A stretch of DNA of 64,000 bases, from contig CAXXNS010000003.1 of NCBI GenBank assembly GCA_963666895.2, forward strand, positions 210,145 to 274,144, given 5' to 3'. Shown piece by piece: positions 17,304 through 25,428 of this stretch. Within the stretch, counting starts at the first letter, position 1; the number at the start of each line of letters is the position of its first letter. The notes beneath the pieces were generated by a model, which was not told the DNA's origin, did no database searches, and saw nothing but the letters and a program-made list of their open reading frames with translations. Origin of the DNA: G963666895 sp963666895 (GTDB lineage Bacteria > Desulfobacterota > Desulfovibrionia > Desulfovibrionales > Desulfovibrionaceae). Made by a program: the position numbers and the translations under genes.

Positions 17304-18873
17304 TCAGGCCAGCCGCCGCAGCACGGCCGGATCGTCCAGCAGGCCGAGCAGGGCGGCCAGGCGCGGGTCGTCAAGGCGGGCTTCCGGGAATACCAGGGAC
17401 AACCCCTCGGCCAGGGGGCACCGCGCGCACCGTGGCGTCGGGAAGGTGTTCCCGCAGCAGGGCCGAACGCGCGGGCCTGCTTTCCGGCAGGGCGCAGGTG
17501 GCGGCCAGTGTCCGGTTGCGGGCCAGGCCTTTCAGGGCCTCGGGCGCGGACGTCCGGACGAAGTCCAGGCGCGGCCCGGGTCCGTGCTCCAGAAGTTCGT
17601 CGGCCAGGATGTCCAGGGCCCGGCAGCGTTCGCCCAGGATGACGAGGTGGTTTTCCGGGTCCGCGTGGGGGGTCAGCCATTCCACGCGCACCACGTCCCC
17701 GCCTTTGAGGCCGGGGGCAGTCGGCCGGTACGCGCAGCAGGCCAGTGGCCCGGGCCAGGGTCCGCGCCAGGCCGGAGCGGCGGTCCAGGGGCGCGGCCAG
17801 GAGCACGCCGTCCACCAGGCCCAGGCCGATGCGCACCAGCCGCTCCATGCCCGGCCCTGGGGGCCAGATCGCAGGCCATGACCGCCTTGGCCTGGCTGCG
17901 CGGGGGCAGGGGGCGGCGGCCCAGCCAGCAGGCCAGGGGGCCCAGGAATTTCCTGCATGAAGGCCAGGGCTCCGGCCGGGTTGCCGGGTACTCCGGCCAG
18001 CACGCCTGCCCCGGGCCGTGGCCAGGATGCCGGGCCGTCCCGGGACCCATGGCCACCCCCGGGGTCAGGATCTCCCCGGCCGCGTCGAACACGGTTCGGG
18101 TGTAGTCGCGGTTGCTGTGCGAGGAACCCGCGCGCCCACGGCCACGATATGCGCCCCCGCCGTCCAGGGCCCGGTTTCACCGCCTGGGCCAGGGCTTCGG
18201 GGTCGTCGGCCACCGGGTCCAGGCTCTCGGCCCGGGCTCCCCAAGTCCGGGCCAGGGAGCAGAACATGCGGGCGTTGCTCTCGATGACCTGGCCGGGCTC
18301 GGGAACCGGCCGGGACCGGAAGGGCAGGATCTCGTCCCCGGTGGAGATGAAGGCCATGCGCACCCGCTCGTACACGGGCAGCTCAAAGATTCCGGCCGTG
18401 AGCAGGGAGCCCACGTCCCACCGGCGAGATGAGCGCGTCCGGGCCCAGCACCAGGTCGCCGGGCTCCATATCCTCGCCCTGAGGCCGTACGTGCCGTCCG
18501 GGTCGGACCCGTTCGCTGACCAGGAGCGTCCCGTTGCCGTCCTGGCGGGACCTCCTCCCTTGGAATGACCGCGTCCGTGCCCAAGGGCAGGGTCCAACCC
18601 GTGTTCACGGGATGGCAGTCGGTCCCGGGAGCCAGCTCGACAGGGGAGTCCGGGGAGGCGTCGCGGGTCAGGGCCGAGGGGCACGGCCACGCCGTCCCGG
18701 GTGGAGACGTGGGCCGTGGGGCTGGGACAGAGGGCCCGCATGGGCGCGGCGCATATCCGCCCGGCCGCGTCCTGGGTGGCCAGGGTTTCGGTCTGGACGA
18801 GATGGTCCCGGTCCAAGGCCCGGCGGGCTGTTTCCAGGACCTGGGGACGCGTGGGCAGGGGGTGCGTGGGCAT
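17304..18873 (-). pseudogene. MoeA-family molybdopterin molybdotransferase with C-terminal PBP-like domain (many frameshifts)
   Basis: Repaired frames follow MoeA from the N-terminus: LPTRPQVLETARRALDRDHL, AAGRICAAPMRALCPSPTAH, VSTRDGVAV, GTDAVIPREEV, MEPGDLVLGPDALI, then the typical DVGSLLTAGIFELPVYERVR and FISTGDEILPFRSRPVPEPG, then ESNARMFCSLARTWGA. After the MoeA fold comes HLVILGERCRALDILADELL, DFVRTSAPEALKGLARNRTL and a tail ending LLDDPAVLRRLA at 17304. That segment resembles the PBP-like (COG1910) domain often attached to MoeA. MoeA inserts molybdate or tungstate into adenylated molybdopterin. About ten +1 indels break the frame. It faces the substrate-binding-protein gene across 113 bp. 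Confidence 0.7.
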
Positions 18874-18986
18874 GGTGAATCGTGCCTCGATGCCGAGACG
18901 CCGTCAAGACGGCTCCAAGTATTGCCATGTGCCCGGCGGGCACGTATGCTGACCGTAAACGGGTGAACGTTTCCAACAAATCAGCA

Positions 18987-20237
18987 ATGCGAGGGGCCAT
19001 GCGGGCTCTGTTCAGGTGTCTGGCGCTGGGAATTCTCCTCCTGACCTGTGCCTGCGGTTCCGGAGAGAGCCTGGACCAGTCGGACCAGGCTGTGCTTGGG
19101 GTGAGCGATTCCGAGGTGTTGTTCGGGTCTTCCCTGGCCCTGTCCGGCCACGCCGGGTATCTGGGCACCCAGACCCTGCGCGGCGCGCTCTCCTACATCA
19201 GGGAAGTCAACGAGTCCGGCGGGGTCAACGAGCGGCAGATCCGCGTCATCGCCTACGACGACGCCTACGACCCGCCCCAGTGCCTGAGCAATACCCAGCG
19301 GCTCATCGTGGACGATCAGGTCTTCGGCCTGTTCTGCTACGTGGGCACGCCGACCACGGTCAAGATCGTGCCCTTCGTGGAGCGGGTGGGCATCCCCCTG
19401 GTGGGCATGTTCACCGGGGCCAACGCGTTGCGTACGCCCTTCAACCGCTACCTGGTCAACGTCCGCGCCTCCTACTACCAGGAAACCCGGGCCGCGGTGG
19501 AGCACCTGGTCCGGGAGCTGGGCATGACCCGCATCGCGGTCTTCTACCAGTACGACGCCTACGGGTTCGACGGCCTGACCGGCACGGAGTTGGCCCTCAA
19601 GGAGTTGGGCCTGGAGCCCGTGGCCCGGGCCTCGTACATCCGGGGCAGCATGTCCGTGGACAAGGCGGCCGAGCGCATCCTGGAGACCGATCCCGAGGCC
19701 GTGGTCATGATCGGCACCTACGACCCCTGCGCCGAGTTCGTCCACCTGGCCTCGTCCCAGGGCCGCCATCCCCTGTTCTATGCCGTGTCCTTCGTGGGCG
19801 CGGACGAGTTGGCCCGCAAGATCGGGCACACGGACCAGGCCGTGATCATGTCCCAGGTGGTGCCTCCGCCCCAGGGGGCGAGCGCGGGCCATACCCCGGG
19901 CTGCGCCCAGGAGTATGTCCGGCTTCTGGCCAAGCACTATCCAGGCGACACGCCCAACTCCGTGGGCCTTGAGGGCTTCATCAACGCCAAGGTCCTGGTG
20001 GAGGGGCTCAAGCGGGCCGGGCGCGACCTGACCCGCGACGGGTTCCTGACCGCCATCGAGACCATGAGCGCCTTCAAGCTCGGGCCGGACATCACCCTGT
20101 CCTTCGGTCCCATGGACCACCAGGGTTCGGACAAGGTCTTCTTCACCCTGCTGGAGGAAGGCCGCTTCGTGCTCTTTGACGATTGGCAGGGGCTGTCCCG
20201 CGCCATCGATGCGCCGCATACGGAGGTGGGACAATGA
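18987..20237 (+). CDS. Periplasmic Leu/Ile/Val-binding-type lipoprotein, sensor component
   Basis: A 416-residue type-1 periplasmic binding protein. The leader RALFRCLALGILLLTCACGS contains a lipoprotein-type cleavage site; the mature part begins near VSDSEVLFGSSLALSGHAGY and keeps the family fold (VNERQIRVIAYDDAYDPPQC, IAVFYQYDAYGFDGLTGTEL, VVMIGTYDPCAEFVHLASSQ). Starts at 18987 and 18999 are both possible; neither has an ideal ribosome site. The stop overlaps the kinase start (ATGA). No ABC permease or ATPase is nearby, so the protein most likely presents a ligand to the kinase rather than to a transporter. The ligand is unknown. Confidence 0.85.
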   Translation: MRGAMRALFRCLALGILLLTCACGSGESLDQSDQAVLGVSDSEVLFGSSLALSGHAGYLGTQTLRGALSYIREVNESGGVNERQIRVIAYDDAYDPPQCLSNTQRLIVDDQVFGLFCYVGTPTTVKIVPFVERVGIPLVGMFTGANALRTPFNRYLVNVRASYYQETRAAVEHLVRELGMTRIAVFYQYDAYGFDGLTGTELALKELGLEPVARASYIRGSMSVDKAAERILETDPEAVVMIGTYDPCAEFVHLASSQGRHPLFYAVSFVGADELARKIGHTDQAVIMSQVVPPPQGASAGHTPGCAQEYVRLLAKHYPGDTPNSVGLEGFINAKVLVEGLKRAGRDLTRDGFLTAIETMSAFKLGPDITLSFGPMDHQGSDKVFFTLLEEGRFVLFDDWQGLSRAIDAPHTEVGQ

Positions 20238-22207
20238 AGAGTCCGTTCAGCCTCCGCAACAAGATATTCTTCACCTTTCTGGTGGTGACCTTCGCCCTGA
20301 GCGTGATCATCGCCTTCCTGGCCCGCTGGATTCTGGTCTCCTCTCTGACCGAGGAGCTGGAGCAGCGGGGCAGCGCCATCGCCCACTCCATCGCCGAGCA
20401 CGCCCGTTCCTACGTGCTGGACGAGGAGTACCCCAAGCTCTTGAACCTCATCGCCGAGGAGGTGCGGCTGGGCGAGCGCGAGGAGTTGGTGGCCTACATC
20501 TTCATCGCCGACCGCGACAACAACGTGGTCAGCAACACCTTCTTCCGGCCCTTCCCGGGCAGCCTGCGCACGGCCAACCTGCTGAACCCCGGCGTGGACA
20601 AGAGCGTGCTGGAGCTCAACGTGGACGGCCAGGTGACCTACGACATCGCCGTGCCCATCAAGGAGGGCCTCTACCGCGTGGGCACGGTGCACGTGGGCCT
20701 GAGCAAGTCCCACATGGACAACCTGATCAGCAAGCTCAGGAACACCTTCCTGTTCTTCATCGTGCTGTTCACCGTGCTCCTGCTGGTCCTGACCAACTAT
20801 CTGTCGCGCAAGATCGTCCGGCCCGTGACCGGGCTGACCCAGGCTGCGGACGAGGTCAGCCGGGGCAACTTCGACGTCCAGTTCGAGACCTCGGGTGCGG
20901 AGAAGTGGGATCCGTCGCAGTGCCCGGCCTACCACAACACCAGCCTGCCCTGCTGGCACTTCGACCAGTCCAAGGACCAGGACCAGAGCGAGGACAAGCC
21001 GTACTCCTGCAACCCGTGCAAGTTCTACACGAAGCGCCTGGGGGACGAGGTGGTCCAGTTGGAGGACTCCTTCCGCAACATGCTGTGGAGCATCCGGCTC
21101 TACCGCCGCAGGCTGCGGGAGTCCGAGGAGAAGTACCGCTCCCTGTTCGACTCCGCGCCCGACCCGACCTTCGTCCTGGGCGCCGAGAACCTGGAGATCC
21201 TGGACGTCAACCCCCGGGCCGTGGAGCTTTACGGCTACACCCGGGAGGCGTTCCTGGGCTCGTCCTTCACCAGCCTCTGTCCCGAGCATGAGAAGAATCT
21301 GCCCATGGCCGCGGAGTTCGACCAGGCCGTGACCGGGTGCGTGTACCAGTCCAAGGTGGTGCATTACAAGAAGGGCGGCGAGCCGTTCTTCGTCAACACC
21401 CACGCCTGCCCCATCACCTACATGGGCCGGGCGGCCATCATCATCGCCACTACGGACATCACCGAGCTCATCGAGAAGGACGCCCAGATCATCCAGGCCG
21501 CCAAGATGAAGAGCCTGGGCGAGATGTCCGCGGGCGTGGCCCACGAGCTCAACCAGCCCCTGAACGCCATCCAGCTGGCCTGCGAGCTGCTGGACTTCCA
21601 CCGGGAAAAGGGAATGGAGGTTCCTCCGGACAAGATGAGCAAGGTCCTGACCTCCATCAGCGGCCAGGTGCAGCGGGCCAAGGAGATCATCGACACCCTG
21701 CGCTCCTTCGGGCGCAAGGCCGAGCCTTTCAAGAAGCCCCTGAACCTCAACGGGCCCATCGTCCAGGTTCTGTCCATCATCCGCAAGCAGTTCGAGCTGG
21801 ACAACATCCGCTTCCAGCTGGACCTGGACGAGAACCTGCCGACCATCATGGCCCAGGACAACCGCATGCAGCAGGTGTTCTTCAACCTGACCAACAACGC
21901 CCGGGACGCCATCATGGACTGCCCCAGAGAAGACGCGTCCAGGGAGATCCGCATACGCACGTACGCGGCCAAGGGGAAGGTGGTGGCCGAGGTGGCCGAT
22001 ACCGGTTGCGGGGTGCCCAGGGACATGCGCCAGAAGATTTTCGAGCCCTTCTTCACCACCAAGGAAGTGGGGCGCGGCACCGGGCTGGGGCTGGCCATCA
22101 GCTACGGCATCGTCCGCGATTACGGCGGCGACGTGACCATCGGGGAGGAACCGGGCGGGGGAGCCGTGTTCCGGGTGACCTTCCCCACGGAACGGGCCGC
22201 GGCCTAG
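20234..22207 (+). CDS. Sensor histidine kinase with Cys-rich two-CW-like insert after HAMP
   Basis: A 657-residue membrane kinase. Membrane segments at about 8-30 and 172-194 enclose a periplasmic sensor domain; HAMP follows. Then comes a cysteine-rich insert: C230 and C240 in CPAYHNTSLPCWHFD, C259 and C262 in SCNPCKFY. This resembles the two-CW motif known from receptor proteins of sulfate reducers. A PAS domain spans about 300-410 (YRSLFDSAPDPTFVLGAENL). The phospho-acceptor is H437 in GVAHELNQPLNAI, and the HATPase shows NLTNNARDAI, DTGCGV and GRGTGLGLAI. It lies between the binding-protein and receiver genes. The Cys cluster could bind a metal or haem or sense redox state. Confidence 0.9.
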   Translation: MKSPFSLRNKIFFTFLVVTFALSVIIAFLARWILVSSLTEELEQRGSAIAHSIAEHARSYVLDEEYPKLLNLIAEEVRLGEREELVAYIFIADRDNNVVSNTFFRPFPGSLRTANLLNPGVDKSVLELNVDGQVTYDIAVPIKEGLYRVGTVHVGLSKSHMDNLISKLRNTFLFFIVLFTVLLLVLTNYLSRKIVRPVTGLTQAADEVSRGNFDVQFETSGAEKWDPSQCPAYHNTSLPCWHFDQSKDQDQSEDKPYSCNPCKFYTKRLGDEVVQLEDSFRNMLWSIRLYRRRLRESEEKYRSLFDSAPDPTFVLGAENLEILDVNPRAVELYGYTREAFLGSSFTSLCPEHEKNLPMAAEFDQAVTGCVYQSKVVHYKKGGEPFFVNTHACPITYMGRAAIIIATTDITELIEKDAQIIQAAKMKSLGEMSAGVAHELNQPLNAIQLACELLDFHREKGMEVPPDKMSKVLTSISGQVQRAKEIIDTLRSFGRKAEPFKKPLNLNGPIVQVLSIIRKQFELDNIRFQLDLDENLPTIMAQDNRMQQVFFNLTNNARDAIMDCPREDASREIRIRTYAAKGKVVAEVADTGCGVPRDMRQKIFEPFFTTKEVGRGTGLGLAISYGIVRDYGGDVTIGEEPGGGAVFRVTFPTERAAA

Positions 22208-22216
22208 GAGACGGGA

Positions 22217-22942
22217 ATGAACAAGAGAATACTGATCGTTGATGACGAGAAGCCGACGTTGGAAATGCTGGAGATGCTCCTGGAAGGCTACGGCTACGAG
22301 GTACTTCTGGCCGAGAACGGCGAGCAGGCCCTGGCCATCTACGAGAAGGAGCGGCCGCCCATCGTGCTCACGGACATCAAGATGCCCCTGCTGGACGGCA
22401 TGGAGGTCCTGGACCGCATCAAGCGGGCCAATCCCAAGGCCGAGGTCATCGTGGTCACGGGCCACGGCGACGTGGACCAGGCCGTCAAGGCCCTGGACCT
22501 GGAGGCCACGGACTTCATCTCCAAGCCGGTGCGGCGCAAGGTGCTGGACCTGGCCCTGCAGCGGGCCGAGAACCGCATCCGCATGTCGGACAACATCCAG
22601 GACCTGGTCGACGAGGAGGTTCGGCCCGAGGGCGTGGTCATCACCAACCTGGGCAGCCTGACCGCCACCTCCGGCCCCTTCCTGCAAAAGGCGTTCGAGC
22701 GGGCCATGCAGACGCCCGGGCGGCCCATCTTCCTCTGTTTCGGGCCCAACTCGTCGGTCAACGGGGCGGGCATCTCGCTTCTGACCACCCTGTTCAACCA
22801 GTGCCGGGAGTCGGGCACGCCCGTGTCCCTGGTGGGCGTGCGGGACAACCTGCGCGAAGTGCTGGACATCGTGGGTGTGGGCAAGATGGTGGAGATCCAC
22901 GCCGACCTGGAGGACGCTTTCAAGGCCACGCCCCGGGCTTGA
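22217..22942 (+). CDS. Response regulator: receiver plus STAS domain
   Basis: A 241-residue protein. The receiver is complete: D9-D10, phospho-site D53 in IVLTDIKMPLLDGMEV, T in VVTGHGDVDQAV and K in DFISKPVRR. Residues about 135-241 (VVITNLGSLTATSGPFLQKA, PIFLCFGPNSSVNGAGISLL, EVLDIVGVGKMVEIHADLED) form a STAS-like domain of the anti-anti-sigma type, with SSVNGAGISLL at the usual serine site. The output is therefore predicted to be protein-protein control rather than DNA binding. It follows the kinase by 9 bp. Its stop abuts the stop of the convergent thioredoxin-fold operon. Confidence 0.85.
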   Translation: MNKRILIVDDEKPTLEMLEMLLEGYGYEVLLAENGEQALAIYEKERPPIVLTDIKMPLLDGMEVLDRIKRANPKAEVIVVTGHGDVDQAVKALDLEATDFISKPVRRKVLDLALQRAENRIRMSDNIQDLVDEEVRPEGVVITNLGSLTATSGPFLQKAFERAMQTPGRPIFLCFGPNSSVNGAGISLLTTLFNQCRESGTPVSLVGVRDNLREVLDIVGVGKMVEIHADLEDAFKATPRA

Positions 22943-23437
22943 TCAGGGATTCTGGAGCAGTTCCAGGAACCGGGCCCGCAGCTCCTCCTCGGAGTGCAGC
23001 CCTTCCAGGCGGCCGACCTCCTGGCCGTCGCGGACCAGGATGATCAGGGGCAGATAGCGGATGGACAGGGGCCCGATGGCCTCCTCTCCGGTCCAGTAGA
23101 CCGGGAACTGGATTCCCGTGTCTTCCAGCAGCCTTTTCAGGCTTGGCTGGTCAAAGTCCAGGCTCAGGCCGAGCACGGTCAGGCCCTTGGAGTGCAGTTC
23201 CTGGGCAAGCCGCTCCACCACGGGCAATTCCTTTCGGCACGGCGCGCAGGAGGCGCTCATCACGGCCACGGCCACGGGCCCCTGGGATGAGGCCAGCATG
23301 CCCTGGAACTGGGCCGTGGTCATGGTCTGGAAGGGTTCCCTGGGCGGGAGCTTCGATGCCGTGTCCTGGTCCGAGCAGCTCAGGCAGGCCAGGCAGAGCA
23401 GGGCGGACAGGGCCAGGAGCTTAAGCCGGCCGGTCAC
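22943..23437 (-). CDS. TlpA-like thioredoxin-fold lipoprotein
   Basis: A 164-residue exported protein with GTG start at 23437-23435 overlapping the stop of the upstream gene (GTGA). The leader LKLLALSALLCLACLSC ends in a lipobox, so it should be anchored on the periplasmic side. The thioredoxin fold contains the active-site pair in MSASCAPCRKELPVVERLAQ (CAPC) and the cis-proline loop IRYLPLIILVRDG. Family role: thiol-disulfide exchange in the envelope, for example reduction of apocytochrome or periplasmic protein disulfides. It is the last of three coupled thioredoxin-fold genes. Confidence 0.85.
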   Translation of the reverse strand: MTGRLKLLALSALLCLACLSCSDQDTASKLPPREPFQTMTTAQFQGMLASSQGPVAVAVMSASCAPCRKELPVVERLAQELHSKGLTVLGLSLDFDQPSLKRLLEDTGIQFPVYWTGEEAIGPLSIRYLPLIILVRDGQEVGRLEGLHSEEELRARFLELLQNP

Positions 23438-24036
23438 GGCAAGGCCTTCAACTGGGCCGCGATATCGCCCAGGTCCGGACGCTGGTTGATGTCGTGCACG
23501 TCGATGAACCGGATGATCCCCTGCTTGTCGATGAGGAACAAGGCCCGCTCGGCCATGCCGTCCGAGCGCAGCACCCCGTAGGTCCCGGCCACGCGGCCGT
23601 GGGGCCAGAAATCGGACAGCACCGGGAACCACAGCTCGCCCATGGCCCGCGTCCAGGCGAATTGGGTGGGCACGTTGTCCACGGTGATGCCCAGGAGCAC
23701 GGTGTCGTGGGCCTCGAAAAGGGGCCGGGCCAGGTTGTACCCGGGCCACTGGTCCGAGCAGACCGGGGTCCAGGCGGCCGGGACAAAGCTCAGGAGCACG
23801 TTCTTCCGGCCCTGGTAGTCGGACAAGGTCACGGTGCCGCCCTGGACCGCGGGCAGGGTGAAGTCCGGGGCCTGGTCGCCCACGGCCACCTTGAGCTCGC
23901 TGTCCCGGGGCTTGAGGTCCCCGGACCGATACAGGCTGTGTGGGTCGATGAACCCGGCGTGGTCGGCCAGGGCCGGCAGGCCGGCCGCCACGAGAAGGAC
24001 AAAGCAGGCCGCGGCGACGCTCCATGCTTTGGTCAT
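23434..24036 (-). CDS. Exported peroxiredoxin-like (AhpC/TSA) protein
   Basis: A 200-residue protein with a cleavable signal peptide (MTKAWSVAAACFVLLVAAGL, cleavage near ALADHA). The domain starts VAVGDQAPDFTLPAVQGGTV and contains LSFVPAAWTPVCSDQW, the peroxidatic region, with Thr and Cys in the TPVC motif of the family. It continues DVPTQFAWTR-like (NVPTQFAWTRAMGELWFPVL) to LFLIDKQGIIRFIDVHDINQ. Only the peroxidatic Cys is clear, as in 1-Cys or AhpE-like forms. It overlaps both neighbours by 4 bp. Expected role: peroxide removal in the periplasm using the adjacent thioredoxin-fold proteins as reductants. Confidence 0.85.
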   Translation of the reverse strand: MTKAWSVAAACFVLLVAAGLPALADHAGFIDPHSLYRSGDLKPRDSELKVAVGDQAPDFTLPAVQGGTVTLSDYQGRKNVLLSFVPAAWTPVCSDQWPGYNLARPLFEAHDTVLLGITVDNVPTQFAWTRAMGELWFPVLSDFWPHGRVAGTYGVLRSDGMAERALFLIDKQGIIRFIDVHDINQRPDLGDIAAQLKALP

Positions 24037-24617
24037 GGCTCCAACTCCAGGGCCTTGAAGAGTTGTTCGAGAAATTCCTCGGGATCGCCGAACGGGCCCT
24101 GGTGCTCGAAGCGCACCCGGAGCGTTCCGGCGTCCTTTTCCAGGACGATGAAGAAGGGAGTGCCCGGCTGTTCCAGGCAGGAGTAGAAGGCCATGTCCTG
24201 GTCCGGGAACAGGGCGAAGGGCACCTGGAACTGGTCCTGGTAGAAATCCACCTCGTACCGGGAGTTGCCCGCGCCCAGGCCGACCATGGTCACCTGGCCC
24301 GCATGCGGCGAGGCCTGGAGCGCCTGGTACAGGGCGTTCACGTCCTTGGCCGAGGCCTGGCAGTGGGGGCAGTACATGGAGAACATCTGGACCAGGATGA
24401 ACCGTCCGGGCAGGTCGCTCAGGTAGAGCGGGTCCTTTTTGGTGCAGATGTCCAGCAGGCCGCATTCCCTGTCCGAGGGCTCGATGGCCGGGTCGGGCAG
24501 GGTCGTTCCCAGTTCCGGGCCTGGGCCGTTGTTCGTGTCGGCGTGGGCCGGAGTGCTTCCGGGCAGGCCGAGCAGGGCCAGGCACAACAGTAAAGTGATG
24601 GCGATACGCTGTTTCAT
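24033..24617 (-). CDS. Exported thioredoxin-like protein (CPHC active site)
   Basis: A 194-residue protein with a signal peptide (MKQRIAITLLLCLALLGLPG, cleavage near AHADTN). The thioredoxin-like fold carries CPHC in ILVQMFSMYCPHCQASAKDV and the cis-proline loop GTPFFIVLEKDAG. Two extra cysteines lie early (ECGLLDICTKKDP), and one later (FYSCLEQPG). The CPHC motif is that of DsbA-like oxidants, but the overall sequence is closer to TlpA/ResA. First gene of the redoxin operon; a strong stem-loop separates it from the upstream fdhB. Confidence 0.82.
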   Translation of the reverse strand: MKQRIAITLLLCLALLGLPGSTPAHADTNNGPGPELGTTLPDPAIEPSDRECGLLDICTKKDPLYLSDLPGRFILVQMFSMYCPHCQASAKDVNALYQALQASPHAGQVTMVGLGAGNSRYEVDFYQDQFQVPFALFPDQDMAFYSCLEQPGTPFFIVLEKDAGTLRVRFEHQGPFGDPEEFLEQLFKALELEP

Positions 24618-24632
24618 GGCCTTGTATGGGCA

Positions 24633-24666
24633 CCCCTGGGTCCGTTCGCCAAACGGACCCAGGGGG
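24633..24666. terminator. Strong stem-loop between fdhB and the redoxin operon
   Basis: CCCCTGGGTCCGTT (24633-24646) pairs with AACGGACCCAGGGG (24652-24665), a 14-bp perfect stem. It lies between the fdhB stop (24697) and the start of the next minus-strand gene. No long T-run follows on the minus strand, so it may slow or stabilise the transcript rather than act as a classical terminator. Confidence 0.6.
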
Positions 24667-24696
24667 CTGGTTGAGGGAGGAGGTGTTCGCGGACTG

Positions 24697-25416
24697 TTAG
24701 CCCAGCATATTCCTCAGCGGGCGTCCGAACTTGGCGAACAGTTCGCGACGGTCGAGTGTCCTGTCCGGGGCCGCCTCGGCCATCATGTACTCGTGGTACA
24801 TGGCCGGATCAACGGCGGCCAGGTAGATGACGCGCACCCATTCCGGGTCCACCAGGATGGCCTGGGGGTACTTTTTCTTGGCTTTGGCCAGATGTTCCTC
24901 GGCCAGGGCCAGCATGTCGTCGTAGTCTCCGAAGTTCATGGCTCCGGTGGGGCAGGTCTGCACGCAGGCGGGCAGCAGCCCGGCCTGGACCCGGTCGATG
25001 CACATGTCGCACTTGGCGATGATGCCGGTCTTGGGATCCTGGCGCGGGATGTCGTACGGGCACACGCCGCGGATGGACTCGAAGTCCTCCTTGGCCGTCT
25101 TGCCCGTGTAGATCACCGCCCCGGTGTCAGGGTCATGGATGATGGAGCCTTCCACCTCGGCCACGGCGGCGCAAGGCGGATCGATGCAATGCCGGCACTG
25201 CTCCGGGAAGAAGAGCCAGTGCAAGGTGCCTTCCTGGACCACTTCCTGGAAACGCACCAGCTTAAGGGTGTCGTAGGACAAATCCTGCGGGTTCTGATGG
25301 GTGCCCAATTGCTTGGTTTCCGTGGCCGGCAGTTTCTTCCACTGCTTGCAGGCCACCTGGCATCCCCGGCAGGCTGTGCACTTGGTCAGGTCTATGAAGA
25401 AGCTCTTTCCGTTCAT
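24697..25416 (-). CDS. fdhB: Formate dehydrogenase iron-sulfur subunit
   Basis: A 239-residue electron-transfer subunit with ferredoxin motifs for four [4Fe-4S] clusters: CTACRGCQVACKQ near the N-terminus (C12 on), CRHCIDPPCAAV, the GVCPYDIP cysteine, CDMCIDRVQAGLLPACVQTC with CPTG. It has no membrane anchor, as in the soluble periplasmic FdhAB of Desulfovibrio, where the partner's Tat signal exports both. It follows fdhA by 12 bp. The expected electron acceptor is the periplasmic cytochrome c3 network; no cytochrome subunit is encoded in the window. Confidence 0.95.
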   Translation of the reverse strand: MNGKSFFIDLTKCTACRGCQVACKQWKKLPATETKQLGTHQNPQDLSYDTLKLVRFQEVVQEGTLHWLFFPEQCRHCIDPPCAAVAEVEGSIIHDPDTGAVIYTGKTAKEDFESIRGVCPYDIPRQDPKTGIIAKCDMCIDRVQAGLLPACVQTCPTGAMNFGDYDDMLALAEEHLAKAKKKYPQAILVDPEWVRVIYLAAVDPAMYHEYMMAEAAPDRTLDRRELFAKFGRPLRNMLG

Positions 25417-25428
25417 GTCGGTATCCTC

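Noticed and set aside
19937..22900. Long minus-strand open frame opposite the binding-protein/kinase/regulator operon
   Set aside because: Same cause as above: antisense to three genes with clear domains; composition is typical of shadow frames (many His, Gly, Leu).
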